DNA of 64,000 nt, from NCBI RefSeq assembly GCF_963675815.1, contig NZ_OY776574.1, forward strand, positions 1,296,001 through 1,360,000. Direction: 5' to 3'. Shown here in pieces: positions 14,674 to 24,287 of this stretch. Each line of letters begins with the position of its first letter. Position 1 is the first letter of the stretch. The notes under the pieces were generated by a model. The model was not told the DNA's origin and searched no databases. It saw nothing but the letters and a program-made list of their open reading frames with translations. The stretch is from an uncultured Desulfuromusa sp. Its GTDB lineage: Bacteria; Desulfobacterota; Desulfuromonadia; Desulfuromonadales; Geopsychrobacteraceae. A program made the translations under genes and the position numbers.

Positions 14674-17110
14674 CCACCGTATCCTTCTCTGCAAGTTTGG
14701 CAACTGAAACTATCAACTCATCTTCTTCCAGCACCATCATTCTAACCCCTTGTGTATTTCGGCCTATGGAGCGAATATTTTTTACATTGGTGCGCAAAAG
14801 CTTACCCCGATTGGTGATAAACATCAGATCGGACTCATTTTCCACCATCTTGATAGCCACAACGCAACCATTTCGCACGCTGGTTTTAATGGTGATAACA
14901 CCCTTTCCCCCTCGACTCTGTACCCGATACTCACCAATATCAGTTCGTTTACCATATCCATTTTCTGTGACTGTGACCAATGCTAGGGCGGTGTTTGCTG
15001 CGACCGATTGGAGTCCGATAACTTCATCATCAGCATCCAGAGTTATCCCGCGAACACCACGGGCTGGCCGGCCGACGGCACGAACATCAGATTCTGGAAA
15101 ACGGATCGATTTACCTTTACGGCTTGCCAGCAGAAGATCGCGCTCTCCATTGGTCAAGCGAGCCTCAATCAAACTGTCACCCTCATCAATAGTCAAAGCG
15201 ATAATACCGCCGGTGCGCGGGTGGGAATAAGCCATTAACTCAGTTTTTTTGATCACTCCCCGGGCTGTTGCCGTCACAATAAATTGATCTTTTTCAAATT
15301 TTGTGACCGGAAGAATGGTCATAACTTTTTCTTCAGGAGCCAGTTGCAGTAAATTAACGATTGCCTTTCCACGCGAAGAACGCCCCCCTTGTGGAATTTC
15401 ATGAACCTTGAGCCAATAAACTTTTCCCAGATTGGTAAAAATAAGAATATAGGCATGAGTTGAGGCAATAAACAGGTTTTCAACAAAATCTTCTTCTTTT
15501 GGTTTTATTCCTGTTTTACCTTTTCCCCCTCTTCTTTGAGCGCGATACAGCGATACGGCATTCCGTTTTATATAACCACCATGGGTTACGGTCACAACCA
15601 TATCTTCTTCAACAATCATATCCTCAAGAGTCAAGTCGGCACTTCTGTCAAGAATTTCTGTCCGGCGCGGATTTGCAAACTTATCCTTCAGCTCAACAAG
15701 TTCCTGCTTAATGATATTGAGAATCTCTATTTCACTCGCAAGAATTTCTTTCAAACGACTGATCTGAGCAAGAAGTTGGGTTAATTCTTCTAGTATTTTT
15801 CCCTGTTCAAGGCCAGTCAAACGATGCAGGCGCATATCCAGAATTGCCTGCGCCTGAATTTCTGAAAAAGAAAATCGAGATATCAATCCTTGTTTGGCTT
15901 CAGCGGGAGTCGCGCTCCCCTTGATAATCTTGATGACTTCATCCAGATTTTCTAACGCCAACTTCAGTCCGTGAAGAATATGGGCTCGTGCTTCTGCTTT
16001 CTTGAGCTCAAAAACACAACGGCGCGTTACTATTTCTCTACGGTGATCAACAAAACAATCAAGAACTTCGCGTAAATTTAAAACCTTGGGTTGACCGGAA
16101 ACAATCGCAAGCATGATGATACCAAAAGAGCTTTGCATCACTGTCATCTTGTAAAGTTGATTCAAAACAACTCCTGGAATCATATCTCTCCGCAACTCAA
16201 CAACTATTCGCATCCCTTCGCGATCTGATTCATCTCGTAGATCAGAAATTCCTTCGATTTTTTTGTTTTTAACCAGTTCAGCAATTTTTTCAATCAGGCG
16301 AGCTTTATTAACTTGATAGGGTAATTCGGTAATAACGATGGCTTCTCGACCACTACGCCGGTCAATCTCAACCAGTGCTCTGGCACGCATTTGAACAATG
16401 CCGCGGCCATTCTTATAGGCTTCATGAATACCATCTTTTCCGTTAATAAACCCGGCAGTCGGAAAATCGGGACCAGGAATTTTTTCTATCAATTCTTCTA
16501 TGCTGATACGTGGATCGTCAATCAGAGCGATAAGACCATCTATCACCTCCCCCAGATTATGGGGAGGAATTTTGGTTGCCATCCCTACGGCGATCCCCTC
16601 TGAACCATTAACCAGAAGGTTTGGATATTTACAAGGAAGAACCAAAGGTTCTTCCAATGAATCATCATAGTTAGGACCAAAAGCAACCGTTTCTTTATCG
16701 ATGTCGTTCAACAATTCATGGGCAAGTCGATCCATCCGAATTTCGGTATAACGCATCGCTGCAGCAGAATCACCATCGACTGAACCAAAATTTCCCTGAC
16801 CGTCAACCAAGGGGTGGCGCATGGAAAAATCCTGTGCCATTCGGACAATTGAATCATAAACGGCAGTATCACCATGTGGATGGTATTTACCTATAACATC
16901 ACCAACAACACGCGCCGATTTTTTATAAGGCTTGTTAAAATCATTATTAAGATCATACATGGCGTATAAAATACGTCGATGGACAGGTTTCAGTCCGTCA
17001 CGAACATCGGGTAAAGCCCGACCAATAATGACGCTCATTGCATAATCCATATAGGATTTACGCATTTCATCTACAATATTTACTGTAACTTTGTTCTGCT
17101 CTGACAACAT
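14600..17110 (-). CDS. gyrA: DNA gyrase subunit A
   Basis: The 836-residue subunit is complete. The catalytic Tyr121 lies in MRYTEIRM and the quinolone region reads HPHGDTAVYDS, with Thr at the position of E. coli Ser83. The GyrA box RRGGKGK is present and is followed by the six-bladed C-terminal wrapping domain. A short acidic tail (AEEAIEAGVETTGNPEEEV) closes the protein and its DNA is shared with the next gene. It lies 38 bases downstream of gyrB. Unlike gyrB, it shows no frameshift. Confidence 0.97.
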   Translation of the reverse strand: MLSEQNKVTVNIVDEMRKSYMDYAMSVIIGRALPDVRDGLKPVHRRILYAMYDLNNDFNKPYKKSARVVGDVIGKYHPHGDTAVYDSIVRMAQDFSMRHPLVDGQGNFGSVDGDSAAAMRYTEIRMDRLAHELLNDIDKETVAFGPNYDDSLEEPLVLPCKYPNLLVNGSEGIAVGMATKIPPHNLGEVIDGLIALIDDPRISIEELIEKIPGPDFPTAGFINGKDGIHEAYKNGRGIVQMRARALVEIDRRSGREAIVITELPYQVNKARLIEKIAELVKNKKIEGISDLRDESDREGMRIVVELRRDMIPGVVLNQLYKMTVMQSSFGIIMLAIVSGQPKVLNLREVLDCFVDHRREIVTRRCVFELKKAEARAHILHGLKLALENLDEVIKIIKGSATPAEAKQGLISRFSFSEIQAQAILDMRLHRLTGLEQGKILEELTQLLAQISRLKEILASEIEILNIIKQELVELKDKFANPRRTEILDRSADLTLEDMIVEEDMVVTVTHGGYIKRNAVSLYRAQRRGGKGKTGIKPKEEDFVENLFIASTHAYILIFTNLGKVYWLKVHEIPQGGRSSRGKAIVNLLQLAPEEKVMTILPVTKFEKDQFIVTATARGVIKKTELMAYSHPRTGGIIALTIDEGDSLIEARLTNGERDLLLASRKGKSIRFPESDVRAVGRPARGVRGITLDADDEVIGLQSVAANTALALVTVTENGYGKRTDIGEYRVQSRGGKGVITIKTSVRNGCVVAIKMVENESDLMFITNRGKLLRTNVKNIRSIGRNTQGVRMMVLEEDELIVSVAKLAEKDTVDGVASAEEAIEAGVETTGNPEEEV

Positions 17111-17148
17111 CTATATCCTCCAAACTTCCAAAAGGAAATTTTTATTGA

Positions 17149-19538
17149 TCAAACATCCAAATTAGCAACCTGTAGAGCATTAAGCTCTATAAATTCACGA
17201 CGCGGCTCTACCTGGTCACCCATCAAAACGGTAAATATTTCGTCTGCTCTGACCGCATCCTCTATTGTCACCTGCAACAGAACTCGTTTATCCGGATCCA
17301 TGGTTGTTTCCCACAACTGATCTGGATTCATTTCTCCAAGTCCCTTATATCTTTGTATATACTGACCTTTTTTGCACGTGCCAGAAAAACATCGAGTAAT
17401 TCTTCACGATCAGTAACTTCAATGCTTTCCTTATCTTCAGCAGTCAGATAAACAGGTTCTTTTAGACAAATATCTTCTATAAGCCTATAAGATTGTAATA
17501 ACAGCTTATATTCGTGTGAGGAAAGAATTTCAACTATTTGCCTGTCAATCCGGGCATGTAAATTGCCGAAAGTAACCAGTATCCTATCTGGATTTTCCAT
17601 AACTTCAAATTTGGCACGCTCTTCTAATTGGCGTAAATGTTCAGCAAGCGGTTCTAAATTTGCTTTATCAGCAAAACCATTACGAATTTTACCCTTGATA
17701 AATATTTTCAATATTTCACCAGGAACTCCACGGTTAACTATTTTTCAAAATGCTGATTATAATTAATGATATTGCGAAGCGTCGGGATAATCTGTTTACC
17801 ACGCAGAACTTTCTGACCTCCCTCCATTTCCAAAGATATTCCTTCTGTTCCTATATCGAGGAGGTAATCCAGTAAAACATCATCATCTTTGAGATAAAGT
17901 TCTCTTTTGCCGCGTTTGGCTTTATAAAGGGGAGGTTGCGCAATATACAGATGCCCTCTTTCAACAATTTCAGGCATTTGTCTGAAAAAGAATGTCAATA
18001 ATAATGTCCGGATATGAGAGCCATCAACATCGGCATCAGTCATGATAATAACACGATGATAACGTAACTTTGCTATATCAAAATCATCTTTACCAATGCC
18101 GGTTCCCATCGCTGTGATAAGGGTGCGAATCTCATTTGAAGTTAACATTTTATCAAATCGGGCTTTTTCAACATTAAGGATTTTTCCCTTAAGAGGCAAA
18201 ATAGCCTGGTAACGTCGTTCACAGCCCCTGTTTTGCACTTCCACCAGCAGAATCGCCCTCGACGAGATAAATTTCACAGAGAGCGGGGTCTTTTTCCTGA
18301 CAATCTGCCAATTTTCCCGGAAGAGAAAGTCCTTCCAATGCTCCTTTTCGGCGGGTTAAATCACGTGCTTTACGAGCTGCTTCGCGGGCACGAGCCGCCT
18401 CAATCCCTTTTTCTAAAATTTTCTTGGCAACCTGTGGATTTTCCTCTAAAAAACTAGCCAGTTGGTCATTCATCAAAGTTTCCACATACCCTTTTATTTC
18501 AGAATTTCCCAACTTGGTTTTTGTTTGTCCTTCGAATTGAGGATCAGAAAGCTTGACAGATATAACCGCGGCTATACCCTCTCGCATGTCATCTCCAGAA
18601 ATTGCAACCTTGGTGTTTTTTAGTAAATTATTCGCTGTAGCATAAGCATTCATTGTTCGGGTTAACGACCCTTTAAAACCACTCAGATGCGTTCCACCTT
18701 CATGAGTATTAATATTGTTGGCAAAGCAGAATATTTTTTCATCATAACTATCGTTATATTGAATCGCTATCTCAATCTCTGCTCCCCCTTTTTCACCATG
18801 AAAATAAATAGGTTCAGGATGAAGTGGACTTTTTGCCCTGTTAAGATATTCAACAAAAGAACGAATACCTCCTTCATAAATAAATTCATGACTTTTTTCT
18901 GTTCTTGTATCTGTTATTTTTATTTTTACTCCTGCATTTAAAAACGCAAGTTCACGTAATCGTTGCGATAGTGTTGCAAAAGAAAAATCTGATGTATCAA
19001 ACACTTCATTATCAGGCCAAAAAGTAATTTTGGTTCCACGCTTGATCGTTTCACCGTCAATTTTTAATGGCTCAACAGGAATACCTTTTTTATAACTTTG
19101 CCTATATATTTTACCATCACGCCTTATCTCCAAATCGAGTTGACTCGACAGGGCATTAACAACTGAAACACCAACACCGTGAAGACCACCTGAAACTTTG
19201 TAAGCACCTTCACCATTATCATCAAATTTTCCACCCGCATGAAGAACTGTCATAACAACTTCAGCAGCTGATTTATGTTGTGTTTCATGCATTTCTACAG
19301 GTATTCCACGTCCATTATCTTCAACTGTTACAGAACAATCTTCATGAATAACAACTATTATTTCATTACAGTGGCCTGCTAAAGATTCGTCAATTGCATT
19401 ATCAACAACCTCATAAACAAGATGATGAAGTCCATTAACTGATGTTGAACCTATATACATTGCAGGTCTTTTTCTAACAGCTTCTAAACCTTCTAAAACT
19501 TGTATACTTTCTGCCCCATATTTTTTTTCGTCTGACAT
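17149..19538 (-). CDS. gyrB: DNA gyrase subunit B (three frameshifts in this sequence)
   Basis: All gyrase B domains are present but split over reading frames. The GHKL ATPase start has EGLEAVRKRPAMYIG and GGLHGVGVSVVNAL. The TOPRIM domain has EGDSAGGSA and the acidic triplet DADVDGSH. The C-terminus has QRYKGLGEMNPDQLWETTMDP. Breaks lie at an extra base near 18223, a missing A near 17741-17745, and a missing base in an A6GG run near 17366-17373. Restoring single bases rebuilds a normal protein. The gene is essential, so sequence error is likelier than real loss. Start ATG 19538 follows AAGG; a TTG at 19544 is the alternative. Confidence 0.9.
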
Positions 19539-19546
19539 AATCAACC

Positions 19547-20625
19547 TTATTTCTCAATAAATTCAGAAAAGTTACCGTTATTTACCTCAAAGACTTGATA
19601 ATTATCATCATTATTTGCGATAACAGGAATATCCATTGTTGTAATAAATACCTGACCTGAATCTTCCAATATTTTATTAAAAATACTATTTTTTCTAGAA
19701 AAATCTAATTCATTACCCATATCATCAAATAAAAGTATTGGATAATAACCATATATATTTTTATATATTTTTAATTGTGCTTGTTTATAACTAAGAAGAA
19801 ATGACCTTTTCTGTCCCTCTGAAGAATATTTATTAATATTATTATTATTTATAAAAAAAACAAAATCATCAATATGTGGACCAACAAGTGTATATCCACA
19901 TTTTTTTTCATTCATTTCATATTTTTTAAATTTATTAAGAAGAATATCTTTTATTTCATCTTCCTTGTAATCACCATATTTAATAGAATACTTTTCATCA
20001 ATATTACTTTTATCAAAAAAATAATTAAAAAAAATATTTATTTTTTTAATATAAGAAATTCTTTCTAAAATAATTAAATGAGAATATTCAATAAGTTGAT
20101 CTCGCCAAATATCATTTTCATTATTTTTTAATTTAAAAAGATATTTCTTTGTTTTAAACATTTTATATATTTTTTAAATAAATTTATATATTCATTATTT
20201 ATAAAAAAAATAGATCTATCTATTAAATTTCGTCTATAAAGTGGATATGATTTTAAATAAATTATTTCATCAGGATAATAAATAATTGAATTTAATATTT
20301 TATAAAAAACATTACTTTCAGGTTTTTTATTATTTATAAAAATATTTTTTTTATTTTTATTATCAAATTTTATTTTTACATTATTATTTACATTATTATT
20401 TATTACTTCTAAATTAATTTTTAGTTTATCACTATCAATATTAATAAGATCAATATTTTTATTAGTCCTAAAACTCTTGTAAAGTGAAGAAAAATATATA
20501 AGTTCAATTAAATTAGTTTTCCCTTGAGCATTATTACCATAAATAAAATTTAATTTTTTATTAGGTTCAATTATAATTTTTTTTAAATTTCTAAAATTAT
20601 CTGCTTCTATTCTTCTAATATACAT
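19547..20625 (-). CDS. recF: DNA replication and repair protein RecF (one frameshift)
   Basis: RecF loads RecA at gaps. The first frame shows YGNNAQGKTNLIE (Walker A) after MYIRRIEADNFRNL. The second carries GPHIDDF, SSEGQKRS (signature) and LLFDDMGNELD (Walker B). The frames join after KQRNIFL if one A is added near 20133. The gene is extraordinarily AT-rich: 20341-20400 holds 3 G/C in 60 bases, and the protein is dominated by Asn, Lys, Ile and Tyr. It ends 8 bases before the gyrB ATG. Most likely functional with a sequence error. Confidence 0.85.
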
Positions 20626-20642
20626 TTAAATAAAATTAATTT

Positions 20643-21760
20643 TACAAGCGCATTGGCATAATTACACAAAGATGATTTTCATCATTTTCAGGATTTATAC
20701 GTCCAGGAGATATATTATCTTTTAAATTAAAAATTATATTATCTTTTTTTATAACCTGTAATATATCTATTATATACTTAGCATTAAATCCTATGGAAAT
20801 ATCATCACCATTATAAATAATATTTATTTCTTCTTTTGCATCTCCTAAATCAGGATTAGAAGAAGTTAGAGTTAGTAAATCTTTTTTTAAATTTATTTTT
20901 ACACACCTTTTGACTTTTCACTTGATAATATAGATATTCTTTTAAGAGCATGTAAAAATAAATTTTTATCTATAATTGCAGCATTATTTCCTTTATCGGG
21001 AATAACTCTTTTATAATCAGGAAAGTCTCCATCGACCATTCTCATAATTAAGGTCGTTTTTTTATTATTTACAGAAAAATTATTATCAGAAATACCTATA
21101 TTAATATCATCATCCATTGTTTCTAATATTTTCTTTATTTCTATAATTCCTTTTTTAGGAAGAATAAAACCATCAGAATATCTTTTATCTAATTCATTAT
21201 CATATTTTTTTTGAATCATTGACAATCTATGACCGTCTGTAGAAACAAATATAATATTATTAATATCATCAATTTTATCTGATTTTATATATATTCCTGT
21301 AAGATTAAATTTAGTTTCATCATTTGATACTGAAAATAATGTTTTTTCAATCATTTCACTTAAATCATTTTTATTTATAAAATTATTATTCAATTCTATA
21401 TCTGGAAATTTAGGAAATTCATCAGGAGATAAACCTACTAAATTAAAAATAGATTTATCACATTTAATTTCTACCCAAAAATTATTTTTAGATACAAAAT
21501 TTATTTCCTTATCTGGAAGTTCTTTTATTATTTCATACAGTTTTTTTGCTGAAATAGTTATTCTTCCTTCATTTATAATATTAGCTTCATACTTAGATTT
21601 TAAACCTACTTCCAAATCTGTAGCTGTAATCGTTATTTCGTTATTTTTTGCTTCTATCAAGACGTTAGCCAAGATGGGGATAGTGTGTCTTTTTTCCACA
21701 ATTCCTTGGACTTTTGAAAGACCATCTAAAAAAATATATTTTACTTATAGTGAACTGCAT
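20643..21760 (-). CDS. dnaN: DNA polymerase III beta sliding clamp (two frameshifts)
   Basis: The middle frame carries most of the clamp, from EKRHTIPILANVL to ISILSSEKSKGV. An extra T in a run of seven (21728-21734) separates it from the true start, ATG at 21760 (MQFTISKIYFLDGLSKVQG after correction), which follows GATGGAGGA. A doubled GT at 20901-20905 separates it from the last part, which ends in the standard clamp C-terminus VIMPMRL at 20643. Corrected, the protein has about 370 residues, normal for DnaN. It lies between dnaA and recF as usual, and both breaks are likely sequence errors. Confidence 0.88.
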
Positions 21761-21969
21761 AATTCCTCCATCAACATCAACTAAATCTTTTATTAATATT
21801 TAATATAAATACAGTAGTAATAGTAGAGACTGTTTAAAAGTTTATATGTCTGTAACTACTTAAAAAATATACAAAAAATGATCTTTTAAAGGTTGTTTAA
21901 ATTCTGTTTATAAAATTTGATTTTTGTTTATATTTAAACTTATAAACTTATAAATTCATTTATACACAT
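21761..21969. other. Probable replication origin unwinding region (dnaA-dnaN intergenic)
   Basis: This 209-nt, almost G/C-free gap holds ordered origin-like elements. On the plus strand CAGTAGTAATAGTAGAGA (21812-21829) matches the repeating TAG/TAA triplets of a DnaA-trio. Next to it are four same-strand boxes TGTTTA[AT]A[AT] at 21831, 21894, 21905 and 21925, variants of the DnaA box TGTGGATAA. A TTATACACA box lies at 21960-21968. On the minus strand the order box, short spacer, TACTATTACTACT, then an AT-rich run matches the dnaA-dnaN unwinding site of Bacillus subtilis. Origin activity is inferred. Confidence 0.65.
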
Positions 21970-23317
21970 TCATATGCTCAGGTTTTCAATAAGCTTTTCT
22001 ATGGTTTTTTTAATATATAAATCTTCTTTCATCGTTTTTTCTATTTTTTTTATCGCATGTATTATAGTTGAATGGTCTTTTCCACCAAATTTAGCTCCAA
22101 TTTCTGGAAATGATAAACTTGTAATATTACGACTAATATACATAGCTACTTGCCTGGGAAAAACAATATTTTTTAAACGTTTTGCTGATTTTAATTCACT
22201 TGTTTTTATTTGATAGTGGTCTGCAACTGTTTTTTGTATTTTTTCTATAGTTATCTCTTTACTATTTTCAACAATTATATCTTTCAATATTTTTTTAGCC
22301 ATTTGTATAGTGATAGGAGTTGAGGTTAAACTTGCATATGCCTCCTATTCTTATAAGATAACCTTCTAGTTCTCGTACATTGTTAGATATTGAATTAGCA
22401 AGAAAATATATAACGTCTTCAGATAATATAATATTATTCTGATCTGCTTTCATATTAAGAATTGCTTGTTTTGTTTCTGTGTCTGGAGCTTGTATATCTG
22501 CTATTAATCCCCATTCAAATCTTGAGCGTAATCTTTCTTCTAAATCCGGAATTTCTTTAGGAAATTTATCAGAAGTTACTATTATTTGTTTATGTGATTC
22601 ATATAATGCATTAAAAGTATGAAAAAATTCTTCTTGTGTACTCTTTTTACCTGCTATAAATTGAATATCATCTATTAATAAAATATCTATAGATCTAAAT
22701 TTATTTCTAAAATCATTCATTTTAGCATGTCTTAGTGAATTTATAAGTTCATTTGTAAATCTTTCTGAAGAATAATAACATATCTTTGTATTTTTATTTT
22801 TTTTGTATATTTCATTGCCTATAGCATTTATTAGATGTGTTTTTCCTAAGCCAACACCACCATATATAAATAATGGGTTATATGTTGTTGCGGGATTATT
22901 TGAAACAGCCATAGCAGCAGCATGAGCAAATTGATTTGATGTTCCTGCTACAAATGTATCGAATGTATATTTAGGATTTAAATTAGGAATATTTTCTTTA
23001 TGACTATTTAAATTTTTTATTTCTTTTTTATTTAAGTTTTCCGGTGATATTTCTTGTTTTTTTAATTTTTTTTGTGTTTTTTTATTTATTTTTATATCTA
23101 AAATATAATTTTCTGTGCCTATGTCAGATAGCGTTTCCTCAATTTCTTTTTTATAATTATCATTTATCCAATCTTTAATAAATTTATTGGGAACTTCAAC
23201 ATTCAATTGATTGCCGGACAGTTTAATCGGGTTGATTGGAGCTATCCAGGTTGAAAAATTTTGCTCACTTATTTTGGATTTTAATTTTTCTAATGTTTTT
23301 TGCCAGATTGAATTCAT
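21970..23317 (-). CDS. dnaA: Chromosomal replication initiator DnaA (one frameshift)
   Basis: The first frame contains domain I (WQKTLEKLKSKISEQNFSTWI), a Lys/Asn-rich linker and the AAA+ domain with GGVGLGKTHL (Walker A) and ILLIDDIQF (Walker B). After NVRELEGYLIRIG an extra base near 22340-22345 (GGAGG for GGAG) breaks the frame. The second frame carries domain IV with the DnaA signature GGKDHSTIIHAIKKIE. Corrected length is about 448 residues, normal for DnaA. A perfect DnaA box lies 4-12 bases upstream of the ATG, consistent with autoregulation. Very AT-rich. Confidence 0.92.
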
Positions 23318-23491
23318 TTTTTATCCACAGATTATCAACGCATGTTTATATTTTATAATAAATATAAATAGTTAATTTTATTGATTATTTTATTTATTGT
23401 TTTTGTTTTTTGCATGTTTCAAGCTTTTTAGAATACACCACTATAATGTTTATTTATAATATCTACCAGTAGATTTTTAAAGGAATTTTTG
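23318..23491. other. Second origin-like region upstream of dnaA
   Basis: The gap between divergent dnaA and rpmH has a perfect DnaA box TTATCCACA at 23321-23329, directly followed by an imperfect one, TTATCAACG, at 23332-23340, then a long A/T stretch. With the dnaA-dnaN region it would make a bipartite origin flanking dnaA. The gene strand switch also occurs here. Confidence 0.5.
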
Positions 23492-23520
23492 TTGACAATT
23501 TTTTAAGTCTATGATTAAAA
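23492..23520 (+). promoter_or_regulatory. Promoter of the rpmH operon
   Basis: TTGACA (23492-23497), a 17-nt spacer, then TTAAAA (23515-23520). The -35 is perfect and the -10 weak. It lies 36 bases before the rpmH ATG. Confidence 0.5.
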
Positions 23521-23556
23521 GTACTGCTTTGTCAGTTTTAAACGAGGAGATATATA

Positions 23557-23709
23557 ATGTCTAAACGAACTTTTCAACCAAGCCGTATTAAGCGGAAGAG
23601 AACTCATGGATTCCGTAAAAAGATGCAGACTAAAAATGGTAGAAAGACAATAAATAATCGTCGCGCACGCGGGCGTAAGTCTTTGACGGTATCTATACCG
23701 CAAAAATAA
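23557..23709 (+). CDS. rpmH: Ribosomal protein bL34
   Basis: A 50-residue, highly basic protein beginning MSKRTFQPSRIKRKRTHGFR, the hallmark of bL34, and including GRKTINNRRARGRKSLTVS. GAGGAGA lies 7 bases upstream of the ATG. It heads the conserved rpmH-rnpA-yidD-yidC cluster. It is slightly longer than the usual 44-46 residues at the C-terminus. Confidence 0.96.
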   Translation: MSKRTFQPSRIKRKRTHGFRKKMQTKNGRKTINNRRARGRKSLTVSIPQK

Positions 23710-23712
23710 TAT

Positions 23713-24036
23713 ATGAATAATTGTTATCCCACTTTTATGCGTTTGCGTAAGCGATGGGAATATCAGTTGATTAGAAAAATGGGGTGTAAATATCATACAC
23801 CCCATTTTGTACTTTTGGTTTTAGATAATTCAGAGAAAAATTCACGATTGGGTATTACAGTTACCCGAAAAGTCGGAAATGCCGTCCAACGGAATAGACT
23901 AAAAAGAATGGTACGTGAATTTTTTCGTCAATCAAAAAACAAATATCCTACATGTGATTATTCTGTAATTGCAAAGCGGGGCTCAACTTTACTTTCTTCT
24001 TCAGAAATAGTTATGGAGTTAAATTCTCTTTTTTGA
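23713..24036 (+). CDS. rnpA: Ribonuclease P protein component
   Basis: The 107-residue basic protein carries the RnpA signature VGNAVQRNRLKRMVREFFR and LGITVTRKVGNAV. It supports the catalytic RNA in 5' maturation of tRNA. It starts 4 bases after rpmH. The last codons lie in a run of six T; one extra T would extend the C-terminus to end LKMAIDND, so the true end is uncertain given the many homopolymer frameshifts nearby. Confidence 0.93.
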   Translation: MNNCYPTFMRLRKRWEYQLIRKMGCKYHTPHFVLLVLDNSEKNSRLGITVTRKVGNAVQRNRLKRMVREFFRQSKNKYPTCDYSVIAKRGSTLLSSSEIVMELNSLF

Positions 24037-24051
24037 AGATGGCAATTGATA

Positions 24052-24285
24052 ATGACTAAATATATATTTATATTTTTAATAGATATTTATCGTAATTGCA
24101 TTTCACCTTTTACTCCTAGATCCTGCCGATTTTACCCGACATGTTCTTCTTACGCACGGGATTGTATCCTTACTTTTGGATTATTTAAGGGTAGTTTTTT
24201 TGCAATTAAGAGGATACTTAAATGTCACCCTTTTCATGTCGGTGGTTATGACCCTGTTCCTTCAATTAAAAATCAGGATATTTAA
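24052..24285 (+). CDS. yidD: Membrane protein insertion efficiency factor YidD
   Basis: About 77 residues with the family core YRNCISPFTPRSCRFYPTCSSYARDCI...GSFFAIKRILKCHPFHVGGYDPVP. The three conserved Cys are present. YidD is a small amphipathic inner-membrane protein that assists YidC. It sits between rnpA and yidC, the standard position. The ATG at 24052 is chosen; a TTG 6 bases upstream is possible. Confidence 0.95.
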   Translation: MTKYIFIFLIDIYRNCISPFTPRSCRFYPTCSSYARDCILTFGLFKGSFFAIKRILKCHPFHVGGYDPVPSIKNQDI

Positions 24286-24287
24286 AA

